Assembly: GCA_965278965.1 (NCBI GenBank)
Contig: OZ257127.1
Span: forward strand, 2,666,001 to 2,730,000
Source of the DNA: UBA10649 sp965278965
Lineage (GTDB): Bacteria > Actinomycetota > Actinomycetes > S36-B12
Direction of reading: 5' to 3'
DNA: 64,000 bases
A program made the translations under genes and the position numbers. Positions within the stretch are counted from its first letter, which is position 1, and each line of letters begins with the position of its first letter. Under the pieces are notes generated by a model, which worked only from the letters and a program-made list of their open reading frames with translations, had not been told where the DNA came from and ran no database searches. Below, one piece after another: positions 31,970-40,027 of the stretch.

Positions 31970-33949
31970 ATGGGCCGCAGCAAGCCGTGGGTGATGCGCA
32001 CCTACGCGGGCCACTCGTCGGCTGCGGCGTCGAACGCGCTGTACCGGATGAACCTGGCCAAGGGCCAGACCGGCCTGTCGATCGCGTTCGACCTGCCGAC
32101 GCAGACCGGCTACGACCCCGACTCGCCGCTCGCCCGGGGAGAGGTGGGGAAGGTGGGCGTGCCGGTCGTCGACCTCGACGACATGCGCGCCCTGCTCGAC
32201 GGCATCCCGCTCGACCGCATGAACACCTCGATGACCATCAACGCGACGGCGATGTGGCTCATGGCCCTCTACGTCACCGTCGCTGACGAGCAGGGCGCGA
32301 AACGGACCGACCTCGCCGGCACCACGCAGAACGACATCATCAAGGAGTACCTGTCCCGCGGGACCTACGTCTTCCCGCCCGGCCCCTCGATGCGGCTGAC
32401 GACGGACCTCATCGCATGGAGCGTCGCGAACACACCGGCCTGGAACCCGATCAACATCTGCTCGTACCACCTGCAGGAGGCCGGCGCGACGCCGGTGCAG
32501 GAGGTCGCCTACGCCATGTCGACGGCCGTCGCCGTCCTCGATGCGGTCCGCGACTCCGGCCAGGTGTCGCCCGACGCGATGGGCGATGTCGTGGCGCGGA
32601 TCTCGTTCTTCGTCAACGCCGGCGTGCGCTTCGTCGAGGAGCTGTGCAAGATGCGCGCGTTCGTCCGGCTGTGGGACGAGGTCACGGCCGAGCGCTACGG
32701 CGTGACGGATGAGAAGGCCCGTCGCTTCCGCTACGGCGTGCAGGTCAACTCGCTCGGGCTGACGGAGGCCCAGCCGGAGAACAACGTCCAGCGCATCGTG
32801 CTGGAGATGCTCGGCGTCACCCTCTCCAAGGGCGCCCGGGCCCGCGCGGTCCAGCTCCCGGCGTGGAACGAGGCTCTCGGACTCCCGCGACCCTGGGATC
32901 AGCAGTGGAGTCTTCGGATGCAGCAGGTCCTCGCCCTGGAGACCGACCTGCTGGAGTACGAGGACATCTTCGACGGGTCGCACGTCATCGAGGCCAAGGT
33001 CGACGAGATCGTCGCGGCCGCCCGTGAGGAGATGGCCCGCATCGAGGCCCTCGGTGGGGCGGTGGCCGCGGTCGAGTCCGGCTACCTCAAGGCGGCGCTC
33101 GTCTCCTCCCACGCCGACCGACGCCGGCGGGTGGAGTCCGGGGACGAGGTCGTCGTCGGCGTGAACGCCTACGAGACGACCGAGCCGAGCCCGCTCACGG
33201 CGAACCTCGACGCCGCCATCCTGCGGGTGGACAGCACGGTCGAGGAGGCGGCGATCGCGGCCTTGGAGACCTGGCGCGAGCGTCGCGACGATGCCGCCGT
33301 CGACGCCGCACTCGCACGGCTCACCGCCGACGCGGTCGGCGGAGTGAACCTCATGGACGCCTCGCTGGCCTGCGCGCGCGCCGGCGTCACGACCGGGGAG
33401 TGGGCCGGTGCGCTGCGGGAGGTCTTCGGCGAGTACCGCGCTCCCACCGGGGTCGGCGGCTCCGTCGGTGCCGGCACCCGCACCGGCCTGTCCGAGCTGC
33501 GGGCGTCCGTCGCGTCGACCGGGGAGGAGCTCGGCCACCGGTTGCGCATCCTCGTGGCCAAGCCCGGTCTCGACGGGCACTCGAACGGGGCGGAGCAGGT
33601 GGCGGTCGCCGCGCGCGACGCCGGTTTCGAGGTCGTGTACCAGGGCATCCGCCTGACGCCCGAGCAGATCGTCGCGGCGGCCGTGCAGGAGGACGTCGAC
33701 TGCATCGGCCTGTCGATCCTGTCGGGCTCGCACCTGCTCGTAGTCCCGCAGGTGCTCGATGGGCTGCGGGCCGCCGGCCTCGATGACGTGCCCGTGATCC
33801 TCGGCGGGATCATCCCCGACCAGGACGCGAAGGCGCTGACGGAGTCCGGTATCGCCGCGGTCTTCACCCCGAAGGACTACGACCTCACGACCGTGATGGC
33901 GAAGGTGCTCGACGTCATCCGGACGAGCAAGGACCTCCAGCCCGCCTAG
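31970..33949 (+). CDS. ecm: Ethylmalonyl-CoA mutase
   Basis: A 659-residue coenzyme B12-dependent mutase. It opens MGRSKPWVMRTYAGHSSAAA and ASNALYRMNLAKGQTGLS, the signature of the Ecm/MeaA group rather than methylmalonyl-CoA mutase. The C-terminal cobalamin domain has KPGLDGHSNGAEQ (His lower ligand in D-G-H-S-N-G) and GLSILSGSH. Ecm converts ethylmalonyl-CoA to methylsuccinyl-CoA in the ethylmalonyl-CoA pathway. It is followed by a malyl-CoA-lyase-like gene and an acyl-CoA dehydrogenase, the order seen in Streptomyces (meaA region). AAAGGCAGG precedes the ATG. Crotonyl-CoA carboxylase/reductase is not in the window. Confidence 0.92.
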   Translation: MGRSKPWVMRTYAGHSSAAASNALYRMNLAKGQTGLSIAFDLPTQTGYDPDSPLARGEVGKVGVPVVDLDDMRALLDGIPLDRMNTSMTINATAMWLMALYVTVADEQGAKRTDLAGTTQNDIIKEYLSRGTYVFPPGPSMRLTTDLIAWSVANTPAWNPINICSYHLQEAGATPVQEVAYAMSTAVAVLDAVRDSGQVSPDAMGDVVARISFFVNAGVRFVEELCKMRAFVRLWDEVTAERYGVTDEKARRFRYGVQVNSLGLTEAQPENNVQRIVLEMLGVTLSKGARARAVQLPAWNEALGLPRPWDQQWSLRMQQVLALETDLLEYEDIFDGSHVIEAKVDEIVAAAREEMARIEALGGAVAAVESGYLKAALVSSHADRRRRVESGDEVVVGVNAYETTEPSPLTANLDAAILRVDSTVEEAAIAALETWRERRDDAAVDAALARLTADAVGGVNLMDASLACARAGVTTGEWAGALREVFGEYRAPTGVGGSVGAGTRTGLSELRASVASTGEELGHRLRILVAKPGLDGHSNGAEQVAVAARDAGFEVVYQGIRLTPEQIVAAAVQEDVDCIGLSILSGSHLLVVPQVLDGLRAAGLDDVPVILGGIIPDQDAKALTESGIAAVFTPKDYDLTTVMAKVLDVIRTSKDLQPA

Positions 33950-33999
33950 CCGCCCGGCACCGCTACGGTGCGGCGGATCCCCCGATGAACAGGAGTCTG

Positions 34000-34956
34000 A
34001 TGTCTGTGTTGCGTTCTCGTCGGTCGTGTCTTGCGGTGCCGGGGTCGAGTCCGAAGATGTTGGACAAGGCGCGGGGGTTGTTGGCGGATCAGGTGTTCAT
34101 GGATATCGAGGATGCGGTGGCGCCGTTGGCGAAGCCGGAGGCTCGGGTGAACATTGTGGCGGCGTTGAACGCGGGCGGGTATGAGGGTAAGACGCGGGTG
34201 GTTCGGGTTAATGACTGGACGACGTCGTGGACGTATCTGGATGTGACGGAGGTCGTCAGTGGGGCGGGGGCGAACCTGGACTGTCTGATGTTGCCGAAGG
34301 TGCAGACCGCGGACCAGGTGGTGGCGTTGGACTTGCTGTTGACGCAGGTGGAGCGGCAGGTCGGTTTGGAGGTGGGGCGGATCGGGATCGAGGCGCAGAT
34401 CGAGAACGCCTTGGGGTTGATCAACGTGGATGCGATCGCGCAGGCGTCGCCGCGGGTGGAGTCGATCATTTTCGGGCCGGCGGATTTCATGGCGAGTATC
34501 AATATGAAGTCGTTGGTGGTCGGGGAGCAGCCGCCGGGGTATGACACCGGGGATGCGTATCACTACATCTTGATGCGGATCTTGATGGCGGCGCGGGCGT
34601 TCGACAAGCAGGCTATTGATGGGCCGTATCTGGCGATCAAGGACCTGGAGGGGTACCGGCGCGTGGCGGGGCGGAGTGCGGCGTTGGGTTTTGATGGGAA
34701 GTGGGTGCTGCACCCGGATCAGGTTGCGGCGGCGAATGAGGTGTTCAGTCCGCGGCAGGACGACTATGACCATGCGGAGCTGATCTTGGACGCGTACGAC
34801 TACTACACGTCCGCGGCGGGGGGCGCGAAGGGCGCGGTCATGCTGGGGGACGAGATGATCGACGAAGCCTCCCGCAAGATGGCCCTGGTCGTGTCCGCCA
34901 AAGGCCGCGCCGCCGGCATGACCCGCACCAAGACCTTCGAGAAGCCGGAGGCCTGA
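34000..34956 (+). CDS. HpcH/HpaI-type malyl-CoA/beta-methylmalyl-CoA lyase
   Basis: A 318-residue CitE/HpcH-family TIM barrel. RSCLAVPGSSPKMLDKA at the start, FMDIEDAVAP, GIEAQIENALGLINVD (Glu) and IFGPADFMASI (Asp) are metal and CoA site motifs. In the ethylmalonyl-CoA pathway such enzymes split beta-methylmalyl-CoA to glyoxylate and propionyl-CoA. ATG 34000 is preferred to 33985 because ACAGGAG lies between them at the right distance. Bases 34000-34815 use mostly G- and T-ending codons, unlike the C-ending codons of ecm and of its own last 140 bases, so the gene may be a recombinant import. Confidence 0.85.
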   Translation: MSVLRSRRSCLAVPGSSPKMLDKARGLLADQVFMDIEDAVAPLAKPEARVNIVAALNAGGYEGKTRVVRVNDWTTSWTYLDVTEVVSGAGANLDCLMLPKVQTADQVVALDLLLTQVERQVGLEVGRIGIEAQIENALGLINVDAIAQASPRVESIIFGPADFMASINMKSLVVGEQPPGYDTGDAYHYILMRILMAARAFDKQAIDGPYLAIKDLEGYRRVAGRSAALGFDGKWVLHPDQVAAANEVFSPRQDDYDHAELILDAYDYYTSAAGGAKGAVMLGDEMIDEASRKMALVVSAKGRAAGMTRTKTFEKPEA

Positions 34957-34957
34957 G

Positions 34958-36169
34958 ATGGCCCGCCTTGCGCAGACGGAGGGCTTGACCGAGGAGCAGC
35001 AGGCGATCCTGGAGGCGGTCCGGGACTTCGTGGACAACGAGATCATCCCGGTCGCCAATGAGCTTGAGCACGCCGACGAGTACCCGCAGGCCATCGTCGA
35101 CGGCCTGAAGGAGATGGGTGTCTTCGGGCTGATGATCCCCGAGGAGTACGGCGGTCTGGGGGAGTCGCTTCTGACGTACGCGCTGGTGGTCGAGGAGATC
35201 GCCCGCGGCTGGATGAGCGTGTCAGGTGTGATCAACACCCACTTCATCGTCGCGTACATGCTGATGCAGCACGGCACCGACGAGCAGAAGCAGCGCTACC
35301 TGCCGCGGATGGCGACCGGCGAGGTGCGCGGGGCGTTCTCGATGTCCGAGCCCGGCTGCGGGTCCGACGTCGCCGCGATCACGAGCAAGGCCGTCCGCGA
35401 CGGCGCGGATGCCGGCTGGGTGCTGAACGGCCAGAAGATGTGGCTGACCAACGGCGGCTCGAGCACGCTGGTTGCGGTGCTCGTGCGCACCGACGACGGC
35501 GCGCCGGAGGGTGCCAGCGTCTACAAGAAGATGAGCACATTCCTGATCGAGAAGCCGACCGGGTTCGGCGAGGTCCGCCCAGGCCTGACGATCCCCGGCA
35601 AGATCGAGAAGATGGGCTACAAGGGCGTCGACACGACCGAGCTGGTCATGGACGGCCTGCGGCTGGAGGAGGCCGACCTCCTCGGCGGAGTCACGGGCAA
35701 GGGCTTCTACCAGATGATGGACGGCGTCGAGGTCGGGCGCGTCAACGTCGCGGCGCGGGCATGCGGGCTGGCGCAGCGGGCGTTCGAGCTGGGCGTGGAG
35801 TACGCGCAGCAGCGGGTGACGTTCGGCAAGCCGATCGCCGAGCACCAGGCGGTGTCGTTCCGGCTGGCCGACATGGCCGTCAAGGTCGAGGCCGCGCACC
35901 AGATGATGGTGCGGGCCGCGCGCAAGAAGGACTCCGGGGAGCGCAACGACCTCGAGGCCGGCATGGCCAAGTACCTCGCGTCGGAGTACTGCAAGGAGGT
36001 CGTCGAGGACTCGTTCCGCATCCACGGGGGCTACGGCTACTCCAAGGAGTACGAGATCGAGCGGCTCTACCGTGAGGCGCCGATGCTGCTCATCGGTGAG
36101 GGCACCGCCGACATCCAGCGGATGATCATCGCCCGCCGCCTTCTCGAGGACTACAAGAGCCGCTCGTGA
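34958..36169 (+). CDS. Acyl-CoA dehydrogenase, probable methylsuccinyl-CoA dehydrogenase
   Basis: A 403-residue acyl-CoA dehydrogenase. The FAD/substrate motifs are SMSEPGCGSDVAAITSKA and WLTNGG; GVEVGRVNVAARACGLAQRAFE and QQRVTFGKPIAEHQ are diagnostic, and IHGGYGYSKEYEIERLYREA with GEGTADIQR closes the active site. Context (one base after the lyase gene, ecm upstream, etf just before) supports methylsuccinyl-CoA dehydrogenase (mesaconyl-CoA forming) as in Streptomyces. Short-chain acyl-CoA activity is the alternative. No mesaconyl-CoA hydratase (MaoC type) follows here. Confidence 0.88.
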   Translation: MARLAQTEGLTEEQQAILEAVRDFVDNEIIPVANELEHADEYPQAIVDGLKEMGVFGLMIPEEYGGLGESLLTYALVVEEIARGWMSVSGVINTHFIVAYMLMQHGTDEQKQRYLPRMATGEVRGAFSMSEPGCGSDVAAITSKAVRDGADAGWVLNGQKMWLTNGGSSTLVAVLVRTDDGAPEGASVYKKMSTFLIEKPTGFGEVRPGLTIPGKIEKMGYKGVDTTELVMDGLRLEEADLLGGVTGKGFYQMMDGVEVGRVNVAARACGLAQRAFELGVEYAQQRVTFGKPIAEHQAVSFRLADMAVKVEAAHQMMVRAARKKDSGERNDLEAGMAKYLASEYCKEVVEDSFRIHGGYGYSKEYEIERLYREAPMLLIGEGTADIQRMIIARRLLEDYKSRS

Positions 36170-36191
36170 CGCTCGATGCGGGCGTCCGCTC

Positions 36192-36593
36192 GTGAGCGAG
36201 GTCCCTTGCGTAGGGGCGATCGTCTTCGACGGCGACGGGCGGATCCTGCTGGTACGACGGGCGAACCCACCAGCCCAGGGGCTGTGGTCCGTGCCCGGCG
36301 GCCGGGTCGAGCCCGGGGAGTCCGGCGAGGACGCGGTCCTGCGCGAGCTCGCCGAGGAGACCGGACTGGTCGGCCGCGTCGACCGGGAGGTCGGCACCGT
36401 CCGGCGCGATGCGCCGGGAGGCGGCACGTACGTCATCCGGGACTTCGTCGTCCAGGTCGACGACGTGTCGACGATGCGGGCGGCGGACGACGCCGCCGAC
36501 GCGGCCTGGTTCACCCGAGCCGGGCTCGGTGATGCGCCGACCTCGCCGGGTCTGTTCGAGGCGCTTGCGCAGTGGTCGGTCCTGCCGAGCTGA
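36192..36593 (+). CDS. NUDIX hydrolase
   Basis: A 133-residue NUDIX protein. The Nudix box is complete: GRVEPGESGEDAVLRELAEE followed by TGL, matching G-x5-E-x7-R-E-U-x-E-E-x-G-U. It begins VPCVGAIVFDGDGRILLVRR and resembles ADP-ribose or 8-oxo-dGTP-type hydrolases of small size. GTG start 22 bases after the dehydrogenase stop; it may be cotranscribed but has no obvious role in that pathway. It converges on the anti-sigma-like gene. Confidence 0.9.
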   Translation: MSEVPCVGAIVFDGDGRILLVRRANPPAQGLWSVPGGRVEPGESGEDAVLRELAEETGLVGRVDREVGTVRRDAPGGGTYVIRDFVVQVDDVSTMRAADDAADAAWFTRAGLGDAPTSPGLFEALAQWSVLPS

Positions 36594-36601
36594 TCGGCTC
36601 C

Positions 36602-37030
36602 TCAGGCCTGCACGCGTGCCGGCGGCCGGATACGCGCCCACACGGTCGTCGTCCCATCGCCGCGGCTCCAGCCGGTCTGCGAGCTGAGCGCCTCGACCAT
36701 CGACAGCCCACGTCCGTGGCCCTCGTCGTCGCCGGCCTCCTGGGCGGCCGGCAGCGAGCCGCTGCCGGCGTCAGTCACCGTGACGAGCGCGCCCGCGTCG
36801 TCCGTCGGCTCGATCCGCAGGGCGACCGGGGGGCTGCCGTGCCGGACACCGTTAGCCACGAGCTCGGACACGACGAGGACGAGGTCGTCCGCCTCCTCGG
36901 GCATCCAGCCGGTGTCGGCGGCCCAGCGCGCGGCATGGCCACGGGCCACGGACGCGGCCACCATGTCGTCGGGAAGGTCCCAGTGCATCGAGGTCACGAC
37001 AGGGTCATTCCCGCAGATCGCCTGCGTCAA
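36602..37030 (-). CDS. ATP-binding anti-sigma-factor-like protein (HATPase_c_2)
   Basis: A 142-residue GHKL-type ATPase domain alone, as in RsbW/SpoIIAB-like serine kinases. The N box is VVSELVANGVRHG, the G1 region VTDAGSG and the G2 region GHGRGLSMVEAL. In Streptomyces-type bacteria many such single-domain proteins exist without an adjacent sigma factor. TTG 37030 overlaps the upstream TGA; GTG 36997 or ATG 36988 (just before WDLPDD) are equally possible starts and give a domain of normal length. Partner sigma or anti-anti-sigma genes are not nearby. Confidence 0.8.
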   Translation of the reverse strand: MTQAICGNDPVVTSMHWDLPDDMVAASVARGHAARWAADTGWMPEEADDLVLVVSELVANGVRHGSPPVALRIEPTDDAGALVTVTDAGSGSLPAAQEAGDDEGHGRGLSMVEALSSQTGWSRGDGTTTVWARIRPPARVQA

Positions 37031-39177
37031 ACACGGGCCTGGATCCGCAGGTAGCCGATGCCGTCCGCGGAGCGCACGCGAAGGGCGTAGGTGCCGGAGC
37101 GGTCGAGCCGGAAGGCCCGGGTGACGGCGGTGCTCGCCGACGTCCGCGTGGCTGCGCCGAGGGACCGCCAGGCGCCGTCGACGAGGATCTCGACCCGCAA
37201 CGCCCCGCGCGTGGGCACAGGCCCGACGCGCAAGCGGACGAGCCGTCCGGTCGTCACGTGGGCGGTCGGCGCGGAGGTCAGCCGGCCCGCGAGCTGCGGG
37301 CGGACCGCTACGAGTGCGCCCGTGGCGCCGGCCGGGCCGAGCACGAGGACCGCCGAGGGCGCGGCGGCCGCCGGGGCGGAGGTGCCCGGCTGCGCGACCA
37401 GGGCAGGAACGGGCTCGGCGGCCGGCACCGCCGCGGCTACGGGGACGGGAGCCGTGATCGGCTCGGAGACCGGCGCCGAGCCGCCGCCACCACTACCGCC
37501 GCCACTACCGCCGCCGCCCGCGCCGCCACCACCGCCCGTTGTCTGGCCGTCGAACGTCGGGGCGCCGAGCCAGGTGGCCAGCTGCGCACCGCGAGCGGCC
37601 ATCGCCGCCCGCTTGAGGGCGACGGCCGCCTGGATGTCGCCGGTCGTGTACTCCTTGCGCGGGTCCTGTGCCTGCCACGGTGCGAGCACGGTGGCGATCG
37701 AGGCGGCCAGGTCGGACCAGGTCGATGACGAAACCTTCGGGAGCGCGGCCGCCAGCGCGCTGACGTAGGCCTGCCGGCACGTCGCGTCTGCGATGCAGCT
37801 GACGAAGAGCCGGCCGCGGCCGAGCCGGCCGAACGGCATCGCGTTGTCCGACCACGACTGGTCGGTGCCGCTGGGGATCGACGAGAAGACGCCGTCCCCG
37901 TCGCTGTGCAGGTAGTAGTTGTTCGGGCCGCCGGCGCTGTAGCTGTCGTAATGGCTGGCGATGTGCTCGCCGGCCCACGCCCGCACGGCCTCGTCGAGGT
38001 CGACGCGCGCGGACGCGGCGGCCAGCCAGCCCGACGCCGGCGTCGCCGCCGCGGTGATGAGGGCCTGGAGGTCGGCGGTCGATGAGCTCGACCCGGCCTC
38101 GACCTCGAACAGCCCGGCCGATCCGGGGGCGACATCGGTCCCCGGCACCGTCGGCTCGTAGACGTGCTGCGTGGACGCGAACCGCGAGGCGGCGAAGTCC
38201 TCGTTGATGGTCTCGACATTCGAGTACACCCCGTACGCGGCTCCGTTGATGCGGACGAACGCGTAGCCGACCCGCGGAGCGGGGACCCCGAGGTCGGCGA
38301 ACACCCGGGCCGTCACCGCCTCCGCGACCATCGAGCGGTCCTGGACCATGTTGTTCAGCGTCAGGCCGCGCAGGCCCGACAACCGCTGCCCGGCGACGGT
38401 GTGGTTGATCTTGATCTTCAGCGCGGCCTTGCCGTCGAGCGTGCGGAAGCTCGTGCTGCCCTTCAGCCGCACGCCCACGTCGAGGGTGACCGGGCTCCCG
38501 CTCGTCGGCGTGATCGTCATCGTCGCGTCGACGTACGCCGTCGGCCATGCCGCCAGCGCGTTGATGCCGGACTCGCTGATCGTCAGGTCGACCCGGTTCA
38601 CGGCCAGCGGGTCGTACAACCACGCCGGGTCCGACGGCACGGTCGGCCCGCCCCCGGGTGCGGGGACGTTCGCGGCCCCCTTCGAGGGGGTCGTCCAGGC
38701 CCACGTGCCCGTCCCGTCCGGCAGGCGGCCGTAGGTCAACGACGCGTCGGCCTCGTTGTCAGGGACCGAAACGTCGTTGACCTGCGCCGCGCCCGGATCG
38801 GCCAACCGGATCACGTCGTCCCCGCACGAGATGCCGAACGGGAATCCGCCGCTGCCCTTGTCGACGACGATCCGGGCGCCGGGGACGAGAGTGGTCCCGC
38901 TTGGGAACAGGTAGCGATGAGTGGCGTCGGTGTCGGCGACCGCCTTGTCCGTCAGCAGCCAGCCGGACAGGTCAGCGGGCGCGCTGCCGGTGTTGGCGAG
39001 CTCGATCCAGTCCGTGCCCTCGCACGCGATCTCGTTCAGGACGACGGTGGACGTCGCCGCGGCGGCCGGTGGCGCTCCGAGCACGCCCAGGAGGACGGTG
39101 GCCGTCGTCGCGCCGACCACGCCAGCACGAACCAAGCCAGCACGAACCAAGCCAGCACGAACCGCGGACCTGCGCAT
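37027..39177 (-). CDS. Secreted CotH-kinase/lamin-tail-domain protein
   Basis: A 716-residue exported protein. ATG 39177 follows GGGAGGG and gives a signal peptide with hydrophobic core (TTATVLLGVLGAPPAAAA). Residues 35-140 are a lamin-tail domain (STVVLNEIACEGTDWIELAN, PADLSGWLLTD). Residues about 175-530 are a CotH kinase domain (VRLKGSTSFRTLDGKAALKI, YGVYSNVETINEDF, NNYYLHSDGDG). A Gly/Ser linker then leads to a C-terminal beta-rich domain (RLRVGPVPTRGALRVEILVD). CotH proteins phosphorylate secreted spore or surface proteins; here cell-surface modification is likely. The signal region carries three 15-base tandem repeats. Confidence 0.85.
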   Translation of the reverse strand: MRRSAVRAGLVRAGLVRAGVVGATTATVLLGVLGAPPAAAATSTVVLNEIACEGTDWIELANTGSAPADLSGWLLTDKAVADTDATHRYLFPSGTTLVPGARIVVDKGSGGFPFGISCGDDVIRLADPGAAQVNDVSVPDNEADASLTYGRLPDGTGTWAWTTPSKGAANVPAPGGGPTVPSDPAWLYDPLAVNRVDLTISESGINALAAWPTAYVDATMTITPTSGSPVTLDVGVRLKGSTSFRTLDGKAALKIKINHTVAGQRLSGLRGLTLNNMVQDRSMVAEAVTARVFADLGVPAPRVGYAFVRINGAAYGVYSNVETINEDFAASRFASTQHVYEPTVPGTDVAPGSAGLFEVEAGSSSSTADLQALITAAATPASGWLAAASARVDLDEAVRAWAGEHIASHYDSYSAGGPNNYYLHSDGDGVFSSIPSGTDQSWSDNAMPFGRLGRGRLFVSCIADATCRQAYVSALAAALPKVSSSTWSDLAASIATVLAPWQAQDPRKEYTTGDIQAAVALKRAAMAARGAQLATWLGAPTFDGQTTGGGGGAGGGGSGGGSGGGGSAPVSEPITAPVPVAAAVPAAEPVPALVAQPGTSAPAAAAPSAVLVLGPAGATGALVAVRPQLAGRLTSAPTAHVTTGRLVRLRVGPVPTRGALRVEILVDGAWRSLGAATRTSASTAVTRAFRLDRSGTYALRVRSADGIGYLRIQARV
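39121..39163 (-). repeat. 15-base tandem repeat in CotH signal peptide
   Basis: GCCAGCACGAACCAA occurs at 39121-39135 and 39136-39150, followed by a partial third copy to 39163. On the coding strand it makes repeated VRAGL units in the n-region of the signal peptide, so copy-number change would keep the frame. Confidence 0.85.
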
Positions 39178-39232
39178 GGGCCCTCCCGAGTCCTCGGACG
39201 CGGACCTATTGAACACGCCGTAGGGTCGGGCC

Positions 39233-40027
39233 GTGGCGCGGATCGTCGCAGTGGCCAACCAGAAGGGCGGCGTCGGCAAGACGACCACGGTCGTCAACGT
39301 CGCGGCCGCCCTCGTCGAGCGCGGTGCCCGCGTCCTCGTCGTGGACCTGGACGCCCAGGCCTGCGCGACGTTCAGCCTGGGCCTGGACCCGGAGGATCTC
39401 GAGCGCACCGCGACTGAGGTCCTCATCCGGCGGACGGTGTCGGCGGCCGACGCCGTCGTCCCGACGGACGACGGCGTGGACCTGCTCCCGGCCGCGATCG
39501 ACCTCGCCGGAGCGGACCGCGCGCTCGCCGGCGTGGTCGGCCGCGAGTACGTCGTGCGCGACGCGCTCGCGCCCCTGGCGGACCAGTACGACTGGATCCT
39601 CATCGACTGCTCGCCGTCCCTGGGGATCGTGACGATCAACGCGCTGACCGCCGCGGACGAGGTGCTCGTGCCGCTGCAGTGCGAGACGCTCTCCCATCGC
39701 GGTGTCGGTCAGCTACTGGAGACGATCGCCGACGTCCAGCGGCTGACCAACCCGGCGCTGCAGGTCGCCGGCGTCGTGCCGACGCTGTACGACGGGCGCA
39801 CGACGCACGCCAAGGCGGTGCTGGCCGACCTCGGGCCGCGGTACGGGCTGCGGGTGTTCTCGCCGGTCTCCCGATCGATCCGCTTCGCCGAGGCACCGGC
39901 TGCGGGTCGGAGCATCCTGGCCACGTCCGGGCACTCGCGCGGCGCCGACGACTACCGGGTGCTGGCGGCCGAGCTGGCCGGCACCGACGACCTTCAGCCG
40001 CGGACGCGCGCCGACGTCGGGTCGTAA
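39233..40027 (+). CDS. ParA-family ATPase (orphan)
   Basis: A 264-residue deviant-Walker-A ATPase. KGGVGKTT (residues 11-18) and the opening IVAVANQKGG are classical; VVDLDAQ and LIDCSPSLG complete the site. TAGGGT lies 6 bases before the GTG, so the message is probably leaderless. No parB or parS-like cluster adjoins, so it is not the chromosomal partition locus; related orphan ParA proteins position carboxysome-like, chemotaxis or conjugative structures. It overlaps the convergent oxidoreductase gene by 34 bases. Confidence 0.9.
   Translation: MARIVAVANQKGGVGKTTTVVNVAAALVERGARVLVVDLDAQACATFSLGLDPEDLERTATEVLIRRTVSAADAVVPTDDGVDLLPAAIDLAGADRALAGVVGREYVVRDALAPLADQYDWILIDCSPSLGIVTINALTAADEVLVPLQCETLSHRGVGQLLETIADVQRLTNPALQVAGVVPTLYDGRTTHAKAVLADLGPRYGLRVFSPVSRSIRFAEAPAAGRSILATSGHSRGADDYRVLAAELAGTDDLQPRTRADVGS

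Noticed and set aside
30075..36169. A complete ethylmalonyl-CoA pathway
   Set aside because: Only ecm, a lyase-like gene and a dehydrogenase are present; ccr, the epimerase and mesaconyl-CoA hydratase are not in the window.
38164..39417. Plus-strand open frame of 417 codons across the CotH gene
   Set aside because: Arg/Gly-rich shadow of the minus-strand CotH gene; no ribosome site or family motif.
39233..40027. Chromosome partition or replication origin locus
   Set aside because: No parB, parS, gidB, dnaA or DnaA boxes are seen beside the ParA gene.
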